This document shows, piece by piece, positions 1-7,987 of a stretch of 17,953 nt of DNA. The position numbers were made by a program, and so were the translations under genes. The DNA comes from Gammaproteobacteria bacterium (lineage in GTDB: Bacteria > Pseudomonadota > Gammaproteobacteria > SZUA-229). Position 1 is the first letter of the stretch. Every line of letters starts with the position of its first letter. The notes beneath the pieces were generated by a model. The model was given only the letters and a program-made list of their open reading frames with translations. It was not told the DNA's origin and made no database searches. The stretch is from the NCBI GenBank assembly GCA_026197015.1, contig JAPHRB010000061.1:1-17953 (forward strand). The letters are read 5' to 3'.

Positions 1-513
1 CATGATGACAACACGGTTACTTTTGACATCAAGGCGCTCGGTGATTACACCAGCAAATTGCCCCGTCATCTGACCGCAGGTAGTTCGATTAAAGTCGAAG
101 GCCCCTATGGTCGGTTCGAGTTCAGTCGCGCCAACAAACGTGCCAGGCAGATATGGATCGCTGGCGGGATCGGTATTACACCATTTCTTGCCTGGCTGGA
201 GTCACTACAGAACGGGCTATCAGATGACATCCATGCTGATCTTCACTACTGCATCCGCGACCGCGAAGCCGACCCCTTTGTGCCACGACTGCAGCAGCTG
301 ACTGACAATTTGCCACAAATCCACTTGCACCTGCACGACATGGCGAGTGGCGAACTGACCGCCGAGACCCTGACGTCCGGAGAGGATGCCAGTAAATCGG
401 CAGAAATATGGTTCTGCGGACCAGTTGGCCTTGCAAAAGCTCTGTCTAACGGCCTGCATCGCCTATGGGCTGGCAAGCTGCGCTTTCATCAGGAAGCCTT
501 TGAGATACGTTAA
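1..513 (+). CDS. Ferric-reductase-like / ferredoxin-reductase-fold flavoprotein, C-terminal part
   Basis: The reading frame is open from base 1, so the 5' end lies outside the window; 170 codons remain. The visible part is the FAD/NAD(P)H half of the ferredoxin-reductase superfamily. GPYGRF (fragment codons 34-39) is the FAD-phosphate loop. IAGGIGITPF follows as the nucleotide-binding glycine-rich segment, then the late WFCGP motif, and the protein ends HQEAFEIR, the usual C-terminal FxxExFxxR style of this family. The lost N-terminus would hold the rest of the FAD domain and perhaps a ferric-reductase-like membrane domain. The role is electron transfer from NAD(P)H to a membrane haem or an acceptor. 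A cytochrome b gene follows after 47 bp on the same strand, so a joint redox function is inferred. Family call is firm; the substrate is unknown. Confidence 0.85.
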   Translation, partial: HDDNTVTFDIKALGDYTSKLPRHLTAGSSIKVEGPYGRFEFSRANKRARQIWIAGGIGITPFLAWLESLQNGLSDDIHADLHYCIRDREADPFVPRLQQLTDNLPQIHLHLHDMASGELTAETLTSGEDASKSAEIWFCGPVGLAKALSNGLHRLWAGKLRFHQEAFEIR

Positions 514-547
514 GCATCGTTTTGCTAAACATTAATTAATTAAAAAT

Positions 548-553
548 AGAGGA
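548..553 (+). promoter_or_regulatory. Ribosome binding site of the cytochrome b gene
   Basis: AGAGGA lies 7 nt before the ATG at 561 and fixes that start. Just upstream, 532-543 is a 12-bp AT palindrome (TTAATTAATTAA) with no assignable role. Confidence 0.7.
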
Positions 554-560
554 AAAAGTT

Positions 561-1310
561 ATGCAACATGTTGAGTTAGAAATTTATCGGGTATGGGACC
601 GTAGCGTGCGCTGGTTTCACTGGATCAACGTACTGTCGGTGCTGGCACTACTAGGTACCGGCCTGGTGATATACAACGCCAAAACTCTGGGTATCGCAGG
701 TGATGCAAAGATTTTGATGAAAGAGTTACATGTCTGGTCCGGTTACGTCTTCGCGCTGAATCTTGGCTGGCGTATAATGCAGGCTTTCAGGGGAAGTCAT
801 TTTACGCGCTGGCGCGCTATGTCGCCGTTCAGTCGCAATTATCTGAGCGAACTGGGTGCTTACCTGCGTAGCCTGCGCAGTGCAGAACCGCGTCAGTACC
901 TGGGTCACAATCCACTGGGACGGTTGATGGTACTACTGTTGTTTGTGCTGTTAATCACCCAGGCAATCACCGGACTGGTGCTTGCCGGTACCGATATTTA
1001 TTACCCGCCGTTGGGTAGCTGGATCGCACAGTGGGTGGCTCCAGCAGGGGTCGATCCGTCGAGCCTTATTGCCGGTGACAAGTCGATGGTTGATGCACTC
1101 GCGTGGGATGAAATGCGTGCTTTCCGCAAGCCCTTTATTTCGCTGCACGAACCGATTTTCTTCGTACTGCTCGGTGCCATAGTGCTTCATGTGGCAGGTG
1201 TGGTGATTGCGGAACTAAAGGAACGCTCCGGGCTCGTCTCCGCCATGATTACTGGCGATAAAACCTTAACAAAACCACCGGTAGATTTACCCGAACAATC
1301 AAACGATTGA
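561..1310 (+). CDS. Cytochrome b561 / Ni,Fe-hydrogenase-type cytochrome b, membrane di-haem protein
   Basis: A 249-aa membrane protein of the prokaryotic cytochrome b561 family (HupC/HyaC-like). It begins VWDRSVRWFHW, the usual family entry into helix 1. Four hydrophobic segments lie at about residues 22-38, 58-75, 121-143 and 197-217. His20, His57, His196 and His210 are in or beside these helices and are the likely axial ligands of two haems b. The loop at about 144-190 is longer than in minimal members. Such proteins pass electrons between the quinone pool and a partner redox protein. The partner could be the reductase-like flavoprotein just upstream; no hydrogenase genes are visible, so a hydrogenase role is not supported. 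A strong SD and a terminator frame the gene; the two genes probably form a short operon. Confidence 0.85.
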   Translation: MQHVELEIYRVWDRSVRWFHWINVLSVLALLGTGLVIYNAKTLGIAGDAKILMKELHVWSGYVFALNLGWRIMQAFRGSHFTRWRAMSPFSRNYLSELGAYLRSLRSAEPRQYLGHNPLGRLMVLLLFVLLITQAITGLVLAGTDIYYPPLGSWIAQWVAPAGVDPSSLIAGDKSMVDALAWDEMRAFRKPFISLHEPIFFVLLGAIVLHVAGVVIAELKERSGLVSAMITGDKTLTKPPVDLPEQSND

Positions 1311-1323
1311 AAACCGGTTAACC

Positions 1324-1354
1324 GTAAAGGGGGCGACTAAGTTGCCCCCTTTAC
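1324..1354 (+). terminator. Rho-independent-type hairpin terminator after the cytochrome b gene
   Basis: GTAAAGGGGGC (1324-1334) pairs perfectly with GCCCCCTTTAC (1344-1354), giving an 11-bp stem with a 9-nt loop, 14 nt after the stop codon. The T-tract is weak (TTCATT). It separates the operon from the convergent channel gene and could work in both directions. Confidence 0.75.
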
Positions 1355-1559
1355 TTCATTGAAATTACTCGCATCGGAACCTGTTCTGGTTTGATTCTAG
1401 CTATAAAACTAATTAGCTGTTTGCCAACGGTAGATCATGATTTTAATATCGAGACACACTAGATAACCCCGCATAAAATGTTAAGCAGCTTAGAATTCAT
1501 ACTGAACTTAAAGCTACTTACAGGGCTTGATTTTCCACACTGCACAGAAAGAAAAAATA

Positions 1560-2837
1560 TTATAAAGTATGCTTTTCTGGCAATGTTAAACCTCGAATAT
1601 CATAACCGGTGGGTGATTCATGTGCGCACAGATCAAATGCGGGGAGTATCGCGAACACATGGTCAAAAATATCCGCCTGAATCGCTTCATACTCTTCCCA
1701 ACTAGTGGTATTCGTGAATGCATAAATTTCTATGGGAATACCTTCGGTAGATGATTCTAGCTGACGTACCATTAACGTCATTTCCTGATGTATATTGGGA
1801 TTCTCGCAAAGGTAGGTTTTCAGGTATTGCCTGAATGTACCTATATTCGTAAGTCTACGACCATTAAGGTCAATAGACATATCCGTGTTTCTAGTCGTGT
1901 TTTCACGCTCTATAAGTTCTAGTCGCTCACTAATATATTGACCTAATAAATCTGCTTTAGTCAGTCTTGCAAGTAGTTCATCATCAAGAAAGCGCACACT
2001 ACTCGCCTGGATAAGAACACTTCTTTTGATTCTTCTTCCACCGGACTCTGACATGCCACGCCAGTTTTTGAAAGAGTCGGATATCAGAGCATAAGTAGGA
2101 ATTGTAGTAATCGTTTTATCCCAGTTGCGCACTTTTACCGTTGTTAACGCTATATCAATAACATCACCGTCGGCACCGTATTTTGGCATTTCTAACCAGT
2201 CGCCAACCGACAACATATTATTCGCCGATAGTTGTATTCCCGCCACCAGTCCCATAATGGGATCTTTAAAGACCAGCAGCAGCACCGCCGATAATGCGCC
2301 TAAACCACTCAATAATATCAACGGCGATTTACCCATCAATAATGAAATCGCGAGTAAAGCCGTTAATACACTGGCGATCAATTTAACCGTCTGAAGTAAA
2401 CCTTTTATGGGAAAATGATTTTGACTTGTTCGTTTATCCGCCAGATTCTGGGTGATATCCAGCACCGAAAACAAGGTAAGCAGTGCAAATAAAATAATCC
2501 ATTGATCGCTGATCGTTTGAATTATATGCAGAAGTGACGAGGTATCATCAAACCACAGTTTCGCCTGAATTTGCACAACAGCGCCTTGTAATATGAATGA
2601 AGCACGTCCGAAAAAGCTGTTAGTGTCAATTGAAAGATCCCAGTTTCTGCTTGTTTTTGAGAGCCAGAACGCAAGATTCCGACGCACGAAATAACACAGA
2701 AAAAAGTGCAGAACAATGGCAACAATACCAATCCACAGCAGAACAAGTCCATCAAAAAAGAGGCTGCCAGCTCCTGGCATATATTGTTCTAACCAGGGTA
2801 GTAAAAACTGTTTGAACTCACTTCGTATTGTATCCAT
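1560..2837 (-). CDS. ybdG: MscS-family mechanosensitive ion channel, YbdG/MscM-like
   Basis: A 425-aa inner-membrane channel of the MscS superfamily that releases solutes on hypo-osmotic shock. Hydrophobic segments lie near residues 25-50, 105-130 and 150-215. The last contains the glycine/alanine-rich pore helix (LSGLGALSAVLLLVFKDP) typical of MscS. The beta domain follows, with VGDWLEM and VRNWDKTITTIPTYALISDSFKNW. The segment SGGRRIKRSV and the long cytoplasmic insertion after it (about residues 265-350) match the YbdG (miniconductance, about 415 aa) branch rather than the short 286-aa MscS. An AAGGA lies 11 nt before the ATG and an AGG 4 nt before it. The gene stands alone and converges on the cytochrome b gene. 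The symbol is by resemblance only. Confidence 0.88.
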   Translation of the reverse strand: MDTIRSEFKQFLLPWLEQYMPGAGSLFFDGLVLLWIGIVAIVLHFFLCYFVRRNLAFWLSKTSRNWDLSIDTNSFFGRASFILQGAVVQIQAKLWFDDTSSLLHIIQTISDQWIILFALLTLFSVLDITQNLADKRTSQNHFPIKGLLQTVKLIASVLTALLAISLLMGKSPLILLSGLGALSAVLLLVFKDPIMGLVAGIQLSANNMLSVGDWLEMPKYGADGDVIDIALTTVKVRNWDKTITTIPTYALISDSFKNWRGMSESGGRRIKRSVLIQASSVRFLDDELLARLTKADLLGQYISERLELIERENTTRNTDMSIDLNGRRLTNIGTFRQYLKTYLCENPNIHQEMTLMVRQLESSTEGIPIEIYAFTNTTSWEEYEAIQADIFDHVFAILPAFDLCAHESPTGYDIRGLTLPEKHTL

Positions 2838-3302
2838 ATTACCTATGGTCCTTACTGTATTCGCCCATTAAAATTTGTATACTCATATCGTTATATAATC
2901 GTCTGGTTAATAAGTGGTTTTCCGGAATCATTATGTATCAGAAGTTTATCGCGATGAGTTTGTTTAAAAAAGCCCATATCAACCGCATAATCCACAACCG
3001 TGAAAAGAAACTGAAGAAGCCAGCTATATAAAACATGGTGCAGATTTTTAAAAACCCGAAGACCACGTCAATATTTTGAAAAGCCCCTCTAACTTCCCCC
3101 CAGAATGTCTGCATACATAACCGATACATTCAATTGAAAAGGTCGTCGTTTGTATTAATACGCAAACTTTATTTATACAAAATATAACAGACTGCTCTCA
3201 TACACAGGTGTTTATAACTTAAACAAACAACTACTTTTTCTGAGTTTACAGCTAGAGAAATTCTAATCACCATCCCTGGTAGACATTCTACTTCTTGTTA
3301 TG
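2838..3302. other. Intergenic region between ybdG-like and rnk genes
   Basis: 465 bp, AT-rich, with no convincing long gene. It must hold the minus-strand promoter of the channel gene and the 3' end of the rnk transcript, but I see no strong hairpin terminator and no clear -35/-10 pair. The only coding candidate is a 32-codon ORF at 2933-3031, listed separately. Confidence 0.5.
2933..3031 (+). CDS. Possible small basic protein (32 aa), unrecognised
   Basis: An ORF of 32 codons starts at ATG 2933 and ends at TAA 3029-3031. GGA lies 7 nt upstream of the ATG. The product begins MYQKFIAMSLFKK and ends REKKLKKPAI, so it is strongly basic, with about ten Lys/Arg and a short hydrophobic start. It has no family that I recognise. 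It could equally be a chance ORF in AT-rich intergenic DNA; conservation in relatives would decide. Confidence 0.2.
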   Translation: MYQKFIAMSLFKKAHINRIIHNREKKLKKPAI

Positions 3303-3710
3303 TTATCTGCTTCCGACACGTTCGGGTTGGTAGACAACTTCCACAATGCGCACCATCATCATGCCTCCCCCGGGTTTTGGCCACTCTATGTGTTCGCCCG
3401 TAGACAGCCCCAGGAGTGCGCTACCAACAGGTGCGAGTATCGAGATATTTTCGGTACTACCATCCATGTCTTTAGGGTACACCAGGGTCAGACAGAACTC
3501 TTCTCCCGACTCTAGCGCAAAGCGCACTTTGCTGTTCATGGTCACCACATCAGCTGGCACTTCATTTGACTCAACGATTTCGGCACGATCAAGTTCCGCA
3601 CGCAACTCATCGCGGCCCGGGAAAGTGGTCGCTGGCAGGCTCTCAAGCAGTTCATCAAGGCGGTCCAGGTCATGTTCAGTTAAAATTATTTTTGGACGTT
3701 TATCCATCAT
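3303..3710 (-). CDS. rnk: Regulator of nucleoside diphosphate kinase, GreA/GreB-like (Rnk)
   Basis: A 135-aa cytoplasmic protein of the Rnk family. Residues 1-45 form a short helical arm (TEHDLDRLDELLE... RDELRAELDRAEIV). Residues 50-130 form the FKBP-like GreA/GreB C-terminal fold, recognisable from VTMNSKVRFALESGEE, the YPKDMD turn, ISILAPVGSALLGLSTGEHIEWPKPGG and the closing VRIVEVVYQPE. In E. coli, Rnk binds RNA polymerase in the secondary channel region and was first found as a regulator of nucleoside diphosphate kinase; its coiled coil is too short to carry GreA-type cleavage activity. Two Met codons are adjacent (3710 and 3707); GAG in the preceding ATGAGAAAAT is the likely SD. It appears monocistronic. 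Confidence 0.92.
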   Translation of the reverse strand: MMDKRPKIILTEHDLDRLDELLESLPATTFPGRDELRAELDRAEIVESNEVPADVVTMNSKVRFALESGEEFCLTLVYPKDMDGSTENISILAPVGSALLGLSTGEHIEWPKPGGGMMMVRIVEVVYQPERVGSR

Positions 3711-4241
3711 ATTTTCTCATTAATTTGTTTATTTAAAAAACCGATTCAGCTAATCCAGACAGAATCCGCGCCGACCAGTACCGATCACCAACTTTACATT
3801 TTGTAAGGCGGTTTTCAGGGTATGTTCCCATGGTGGATTGTGGTTGATTTCGCCAATCGGAATGGCCTATCGAGAATTTATTTATTACTCAATATGCCTG
3901 ATATAGTAGACTCATATCTTAAGCCTTTTCGACAAGACTTAGAAGCACTAACACACCAGGAAATAAACAATAATGCGTTGCGTTTGTTTTTCAATGCCGA
4001 AGTTGGCAGATTACTTGCCTTGGCAAACATGTCGCGACTGATAACGTCATCAATGACTGCCTGATACATCGTGAAATCTGTTTAGATTGCAGCAAACACA
4101 AGCTGGTCAAATGGCGTTTAATTTTCTAAAAAACAGATCTAATAACCGCTGTGTTGAGTTGTACATTTTGGCATTAAATTAAAAAAAACGAATACCCACC
4201 CGAGTTATCTAAACATAACAATTCATTAAACCAGTTAGTTC
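3711..4241. other. Intergenic region between rnk and the Pat-type gene
   Basis: 531 bp without a firm gene. It holds the upstream region of rnk (minus strand) and the 3' flank of the Pat-type gene. A possible decayed or frameshifted ORF in 3822-4129 is listed separately. No repeats, RNA gene or strong terminator were seen; 4171-4185 has an A-run after AT-rich DNA without a stem. Confidence 0.5.
3822..4129 (+). pseudogene. Possible decayed or frameshifted small ORF, unrecognised
   Basis: One frame is open from 3822 to the TGA at 4062-4064 (80 codons) and reads protein-like from about 3894: MPDIVDSYLKPFRQDLEAL, then NNALRLFFNAEVGRLL. Another frame is open from 3974 to TAA 4127-4129 and ends with a cysteine/histidine-rich tail, DCLIHREICLDCSKHKLVKW, including a CxxC. 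A single frameshift near 4015 would join the two. No SD is convincing and I recognise no family, so this may be a gene remnant or chance. Low confidence. Confidence 0.2.
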
Positions 4242-6920
4242 TTATAACAACTTGTTAGCATTTCTGATACCAGGATCATCATTATTTGTATGCAGGCTAA
4301 AGCCAAGTTTTTCAGTTAACTTAAGCATGCCATGGTTGTTGGTTAAAATCTCTCCCTCCATCCTTTTGATGCCACGCTGACGAGCTGCCTCAATCAACGC
4401 AGTCATCAATTTTGAACCTATGCCCTTATTCTGCCATTTGTCTGCAACCACGAGGGCAAATTCACAGCTCTCACCATCTGCATTCATAACATAACGAGCA
4501 ACTCCCAGTTCTGTTTCCTGATCTGCTGTTTCTAAAACAGCAATTAATGCAAGTTCACGACTATAGTCAAGTTGTGTAAAACGAACCAGCATCTGTTGAG
4601 TTAATTCATTGAGTCCCTGCATGAAACGAAAATACTTTGATTTGGGTGACAGTTCGCGCACAAAGCTCTGTTCAATGTCCGCATCCTCCGGACGTATCGG
4701 CCGAATTTTTATATCGGTACCATCGTCAAGTTGATACCGGAAAACCAGATGATCCGGGTAAGGATGAATCGCCATGTGAGCATATCGATCAAGTGATGGG
4801 GATGGCTGCTCAACCACGATGCGAGCATCCAGTACCATGATGCCATTTTCATCTGCAATCAGAGGATTAATATCCAGCGCAACAATTTCTGGTAGTTTGC
4901 AAACCATCTCAGAGACACGCCGTAATACCTGTATTAATGATTCCATTTTCACTGCCGGCATATTGCGAAACTCGCCTAACAAATGAGAGACATGAGTCTG
5001 GCTTATCATTTTTTGTGTAAGAAAAGTATTTAATGGCGGTAATGCAACCGCGCGATCTCGTAATACTTCCACCTGCACACCACCTGCACCAAACGTAATC
5101 GCTGGTCCGAATACCGGATCACGTATTACTCCGATCAGAAGTTCTCGGCCATGGGGGGAAGTAAACATACCTTCAATGGTTACACCGTCGATTTCTGCAG
5201 CGGGATTTTTGTTATGAACATCCTCTAATAACTCATGATAAATGCTGCGCATGACTTGAGCGTTACCGATATTCAGTCTGACACCGGTTACATCCGATTT
5301 ATGTGTAATATCTTTTGAGTTAATTTTCATAACTACTGGAAAACCAGTTGATTCTGCTGTTAACAGTGCATCATCGGCAGAATAACACTCGATACTCTGC
5401 ATAACCGGTATTGCGAAAGCATGCAATAGTGCTTTGGACTCTGTTGTTGTCAGCAGGTTTCTGTTTTCTGCTAGTACCCTGTCAATTATCAGGCGTGCAC
5501 CTTCAACATCCGACTCACTACTCGCGGCCAGTGGTCCAGGTACCTGCATAAGCAGTTGCTGGTTTTGATAATGCGCTGTCAGGTAAGCAAAAGCCTCAAC
5601 AGAAGATTCGGGGTTAGGAAAGTTGGGCACCTGGTGTTGAGAAAAAAGTTGATTCGCTGCGGCAACTTGCTGCTCTCCCATCCAGCAGGCCAGGACGGGT
5701 TTTTCGCTGCTTTGGCGAGCATCAATAACGGCCTTTGCACAGGACACAGTATCCGTCATTGCCTGTGGAGAAAGCATCACCAGAACACCGTCCACAGCCG
5801 GATCATCCAGACAGGCTTTGAGCGCAATCTGATAACGCAACGCAGAGGCATCACCCAGCAGGTCGACTGGGTTAGCGTGTGACCACTGCTCTGGCAGGCT
5901 CTTGTTTAATTGTGTAAACGTGTCATCTGACAGGGACGCTAAACTAACACCAAGATCAATAGCGCGATCGGTAGCCATAACACCCAAACCACCACCATTG
6001 GTTATGATTGCAAGCCGGTTACCACTTACCCGGTAGCGGGTTGCCAGTAACTGCGCGGCCGCAAACATTTGTTCGATCGTCATCGCACGAACCACGCCGG
6101 CTCGTTGCAGCGCCGCATCAAATACATCATCGGCACCGACCATGGCGCCGGTATGTGTTAGCGCAGCGCGCGAGCCTTCAGCATGTCGCCCGGCTTTGAT
6201 AACAACAACCGGTTTCATTCGCGCAGCAATGCGTAAGCCACTCATAAAACTGCGCGAATCACGTAGCCCTTCTACATAAAGCAGGATGCTAGTGGTTTTC
6301 GGATCCTGCGCCAGATAATCCAGAATATCGCCAAAGTCAATATCCGCCGCATCCCCCAGTGAGACGATGGCAGAAAAACCGATATTGTGACTCGCCGCCC
6401 AATCGAGAATTGATGTGCATAATGCGCCTGATTGTGAAACCAGTGCGAGTCGTCCCTGCTTTGCGGTGTTCTTACTGAAAGTTGCATTTAAACCTGCCAC
6501 AGGTCGAATCAGACCAAGACAGTTAGGTCCGAGAATACGCATCTGATATTTACGGGCAATTTCAAGCACTGCTTTATTCATTGTCTCGCGAGCGTTCTTA
6601 TCTACACTGGAAGCAGCAGAAATAATAATGACCGCACGAACCCCATGTTCACCACATGTTTGTAATATTTCAGCCACCGTTTTCGCTGGTGTAGCAATGA
6701 CGGCAAGATCGACAGGTTTGTTAATTTTTTTTATGGAGGAGAAACACGGCTTATGATGGAGGCGTTTATATTTTGGGTTAATGGCATAAAGTTCACCACG
6801 GTAGCCAGCCTGACGTATATTATCGAATACACGAGCACCAACCGAGTCCGGTCGCTTACTGGCGCCAAAAACCGCTATTGCCTGAGGATCAAAAAGTCTG
6901 TCCAGGAAGTGCGTATCCAT
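4242..6920 (-). CDS. pat: Pat/PatZ-type protein lysine acetyltransferase (acyl-CoA synthetase NDP-forming domain fused to GNAT)
   Basis: 892 aa, the usual length of the Pat/YfiQ family. Residues 1-140 form a CoA-binding Rossmann domain (AVFGASKRPDSVGARV... GPNCLGL). Residues 150-460 are succinyl-CoA-synthetase-like, with VSQSGALC and ALTHTGAMVGADD. Residues 490-705 are an ATP-grasp domain (GFPVVMKINSKDITHKSDVTGV). Residues 735-885 are a GNAT domain whose QNKGIG (830-835) is the acetyl-CoA pyrophosphate loop, with Glu820 as a candidate catalytic residue. Known family members acetylate acetyl-CoA synthetase and other proteins. His256 in the THTGA motif matches the phospho-histidine position of ADP-forming synthetases, which E. 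coli PatZ lacks as I recall its sequence. A deacetylase-fold gene is divergent across 73 bp. No clear SD precedes the ATG; no earlier start is obvious. Confidence 0.9.
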   Translation of the reverse strand: MDTHFLDRLFDPQAIAVFGASKRPDSVGARVFDNIRQAGYRGELYAINPKYKRLHHKPCFSSIKKINKPVDLAVIATPAKTVAEILQTCGEHGVRAVIIISAASSVDKNARETMNKAVLEIARKYQMRILGPNCLGLIRPVAGLNATFSKNTAKQGRLALVSQSGALCTSILDWAASHNIGFSAIVSLGDAADIDFGDILDYLAQDPKTTSILLYVEGLRDSRSFMSGLRIAARMKPVVVIKAGRHAEGSRAALTHTGAMVGADDVFDAALQRAGVVRAMTIEQMFAAAQLLATRYRVSGNRLAIITNGGGLGVMATDRAIDLGVSLASLSDDTFTQLNKSLPEQWSHANPVDLLGDASALRYQIALKACLDDPAVDGVLVMLSPQAMTDTVSCAKAVIDARQSSEKPVLACWMGEQQVAAANQLFSQHQVPNFPNPESSVEAFAYLTAHYQNQQLLMQVPGPLAASSESDVEGARLIIDRVLAENRNLLTTTESKALLHAFAIPVMQSIECYSADDALLTAESTGFPVVMKINSKDITHKSDVTGVRLNIGNAQVMRSIYHELLEDVHNKNPAAEIDGVTIEGMFTSPHGRELLIGVIRDPVFGPAITFGAGGVQVEVLRDRAVALPPLNTFLTQKMISQTHVSHLLGEFRNMPAVKMESLIQVLRRVSEMVCKLPEIVALDINPLIADENGIMVLDARIVVEQPSPSLDRYAHMAIHPYPDHLVFRYQLDDGTDIKIRPIRPEDADIEQSFVRELSPKSKYFRFMQGLNELTQQMLVRFTQLDYSRELALIAVLETADQETELGVARYVMNADGESCEFALVVADKWQNKGIGSKLMTALIEAARQRGIKRMEGEILTNNHGMLKLTEKLGFSLHTNNDDPGIRNANKLL

Positions 6921-6993
6921 ATCTGTTTGTCTTTTTGCCTGTTAATATGTTTCGCTACAAGTTCAGATTATAACGAGAGTTAATGGAAAGTTA
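6921..6993. promoter_or_regulatory. Divergent promoter region between pat and the deacetylase gene
   Basis: These 73 bp must hold both start regions unless one gene is read from elsewhere. GGAAAG (6985-6990) is the SD for the plus-strand ATG at 6994. TATAAC near 6970 could be a -10 for the same gene, but no paired -35 is evident. The minus-strand gene has only AGGCAAAAAGAC as a distant, weak SD. No palindrome was found. Confidence 0.4.
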
Positions 6994-7914
6994 ATGACAA
7001 TCTCCATCATTTCACACCCTGATTGCATGTTACACGAGATGGGCGCCCATCACCCTGAGTGTCCAGAGCGCTTGAGTGCAATTAATGACCAGCTACTTTC
7101 CAGTGGACTGGATTTTATTTTACAACACCATGATGCACCACTCGCTACTCGCCAACAACTTTGTCGGGCACACGATGTTAAATATGTTGAATCTATATTT
7201 CAGAAGGCACCCGAGGAAGGTCAGGTCTGGCTAGACCCTGACACCAGTATGAACCCACACACCTTGTCTGCCGCTCTGCGCGCCGCCGGTGCAGTGGTAT
7301 TAGGTGTTGATCTGGTTATGGCCGGCCAGAGCAGTGCCGCCTTCTGTAATGTGAGACCTCCCGGTCATCATGCAGAACATGATAAAGCCATGGGCTTTTG
7401 TTTCTTTAACAATATTGCTGTGGGAGCGACGCATGCACTGCAGGTACATAAGTTAAAACGAGTAGCCATTGTTGATTTTGATGTGCACCACGGCAATGGC
7501 ACAGAAGACATCTTTCGCGAGGTACCTGAGGTTATGTATTGCTCTACTTTTCAGCATCCATTTTACCCTGACACCGGCACTCATAACACAGCGCAGCATA
7601 TTGTTAATGTACCTTTAGCTGCGGGAGCTGATAGTCAGGCATTTCGTACTGCGGTGCAATCACACTGGTTGCCAGAACTGGCGTCATTTCAACCTGAATT
7701 GGTGCTTATTTCGGCTGGTTTTGATGCGCATATTGAAGACGATATGGCGAACCTTAAGCTGGTAGACCAGGATTTTGCCTGGGTAACTAGTGAGATAAAA
7801 AAAATTGCAGACAAGTATGCGCAGGGACGCATTGTTTCAGCACTTGAAGGTGGTTACGCTCTCTCTGCGTTAGGGCGCGGGGTTGCTGCACATATAAATG
7901 CCCTATTAGGATAA
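6994..7914 (+). CDS. Histone-deacetylase-fold amidohydrolase (AcuC/HDAC family)
   Basis: 306 aa, a complete zinc-dependent HDAC-family enzyme. Active-site positions are all present: His125-His126 (RPPGHHAEH), Asp161 with zinc ligands Asp163 and His165 (VDFDVHHGNGT), zinc ligand Asp244 (SAGFDAH) and the transition-state Tyr288 (EGGYAL). The opening HPECPERLSAI is typical of bacterial members. Known relatives deacetylate acetyl-CoA synthetase (Bacillus AcuC) or acetylpolyamines. The divergent Pat-type acetyltransferase favours a protein-lysine deacetylase role, but this is inferred; acetylpolyamine hydrolysis remains possible. The start at 6994 is supported by GGAAAG 3 nt upstream. The gene converges on the cytochrome c' gene with 73 bp between them. 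Confidence 0.92.
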   Translation: MTISIISHPDCMLHEMGAHHPECPERLSAINDQLLSSGLDFILQHHDAPLATRQQLCRAHDVKYVESIFQKAPEEGQVWLDPDTSMNPHTLSAALRAAGAVVLGVDLVMAGQSSAAFCNVRPPGHHAEHDKAMGFCFFNNIAVGATHALQVHKLKRVAIVDFDVHHGNGTEDIFREVPEVMYCSTFQHPFYPDTGTHNTAQHIVNVPLAAGADSQAFRTAVQSHWLPELASFQPELVLISAGFDAHIEDDMANLKLVDQDFAWVTSEIKKIADKYAQGRIVSALEGGYALSALGRGVAAHINALLG

Positions 7915-7987
7915 CCGCCTGTTTGCAAAATTCTTTGTGCCAGTATATTTCAGTATGAGGCCCGCATCGCCGGCTCCATCTAATGGA

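Noticed and set aside
1478..1705. 75-codon plus-strand ORF at the 3' end of the channel gene
   Set aside because: It overlaps the conserved C-terminus of the MscM-like protein on the other strand and has no SD or recognisable content.
3346..3723. 125-codon plus-strand ORF opposite rnk
   Set aside because: Antisense to rnk; its serine/arginine-rich product is a by-product of the rnk codon pattern.
5556..5882. 108-codon plus-strand ORF inside the Pat-type gene
   Set aside because: Antisense to a continuous, motif-rich 892-codon gene; no SD and no recognisable domain.
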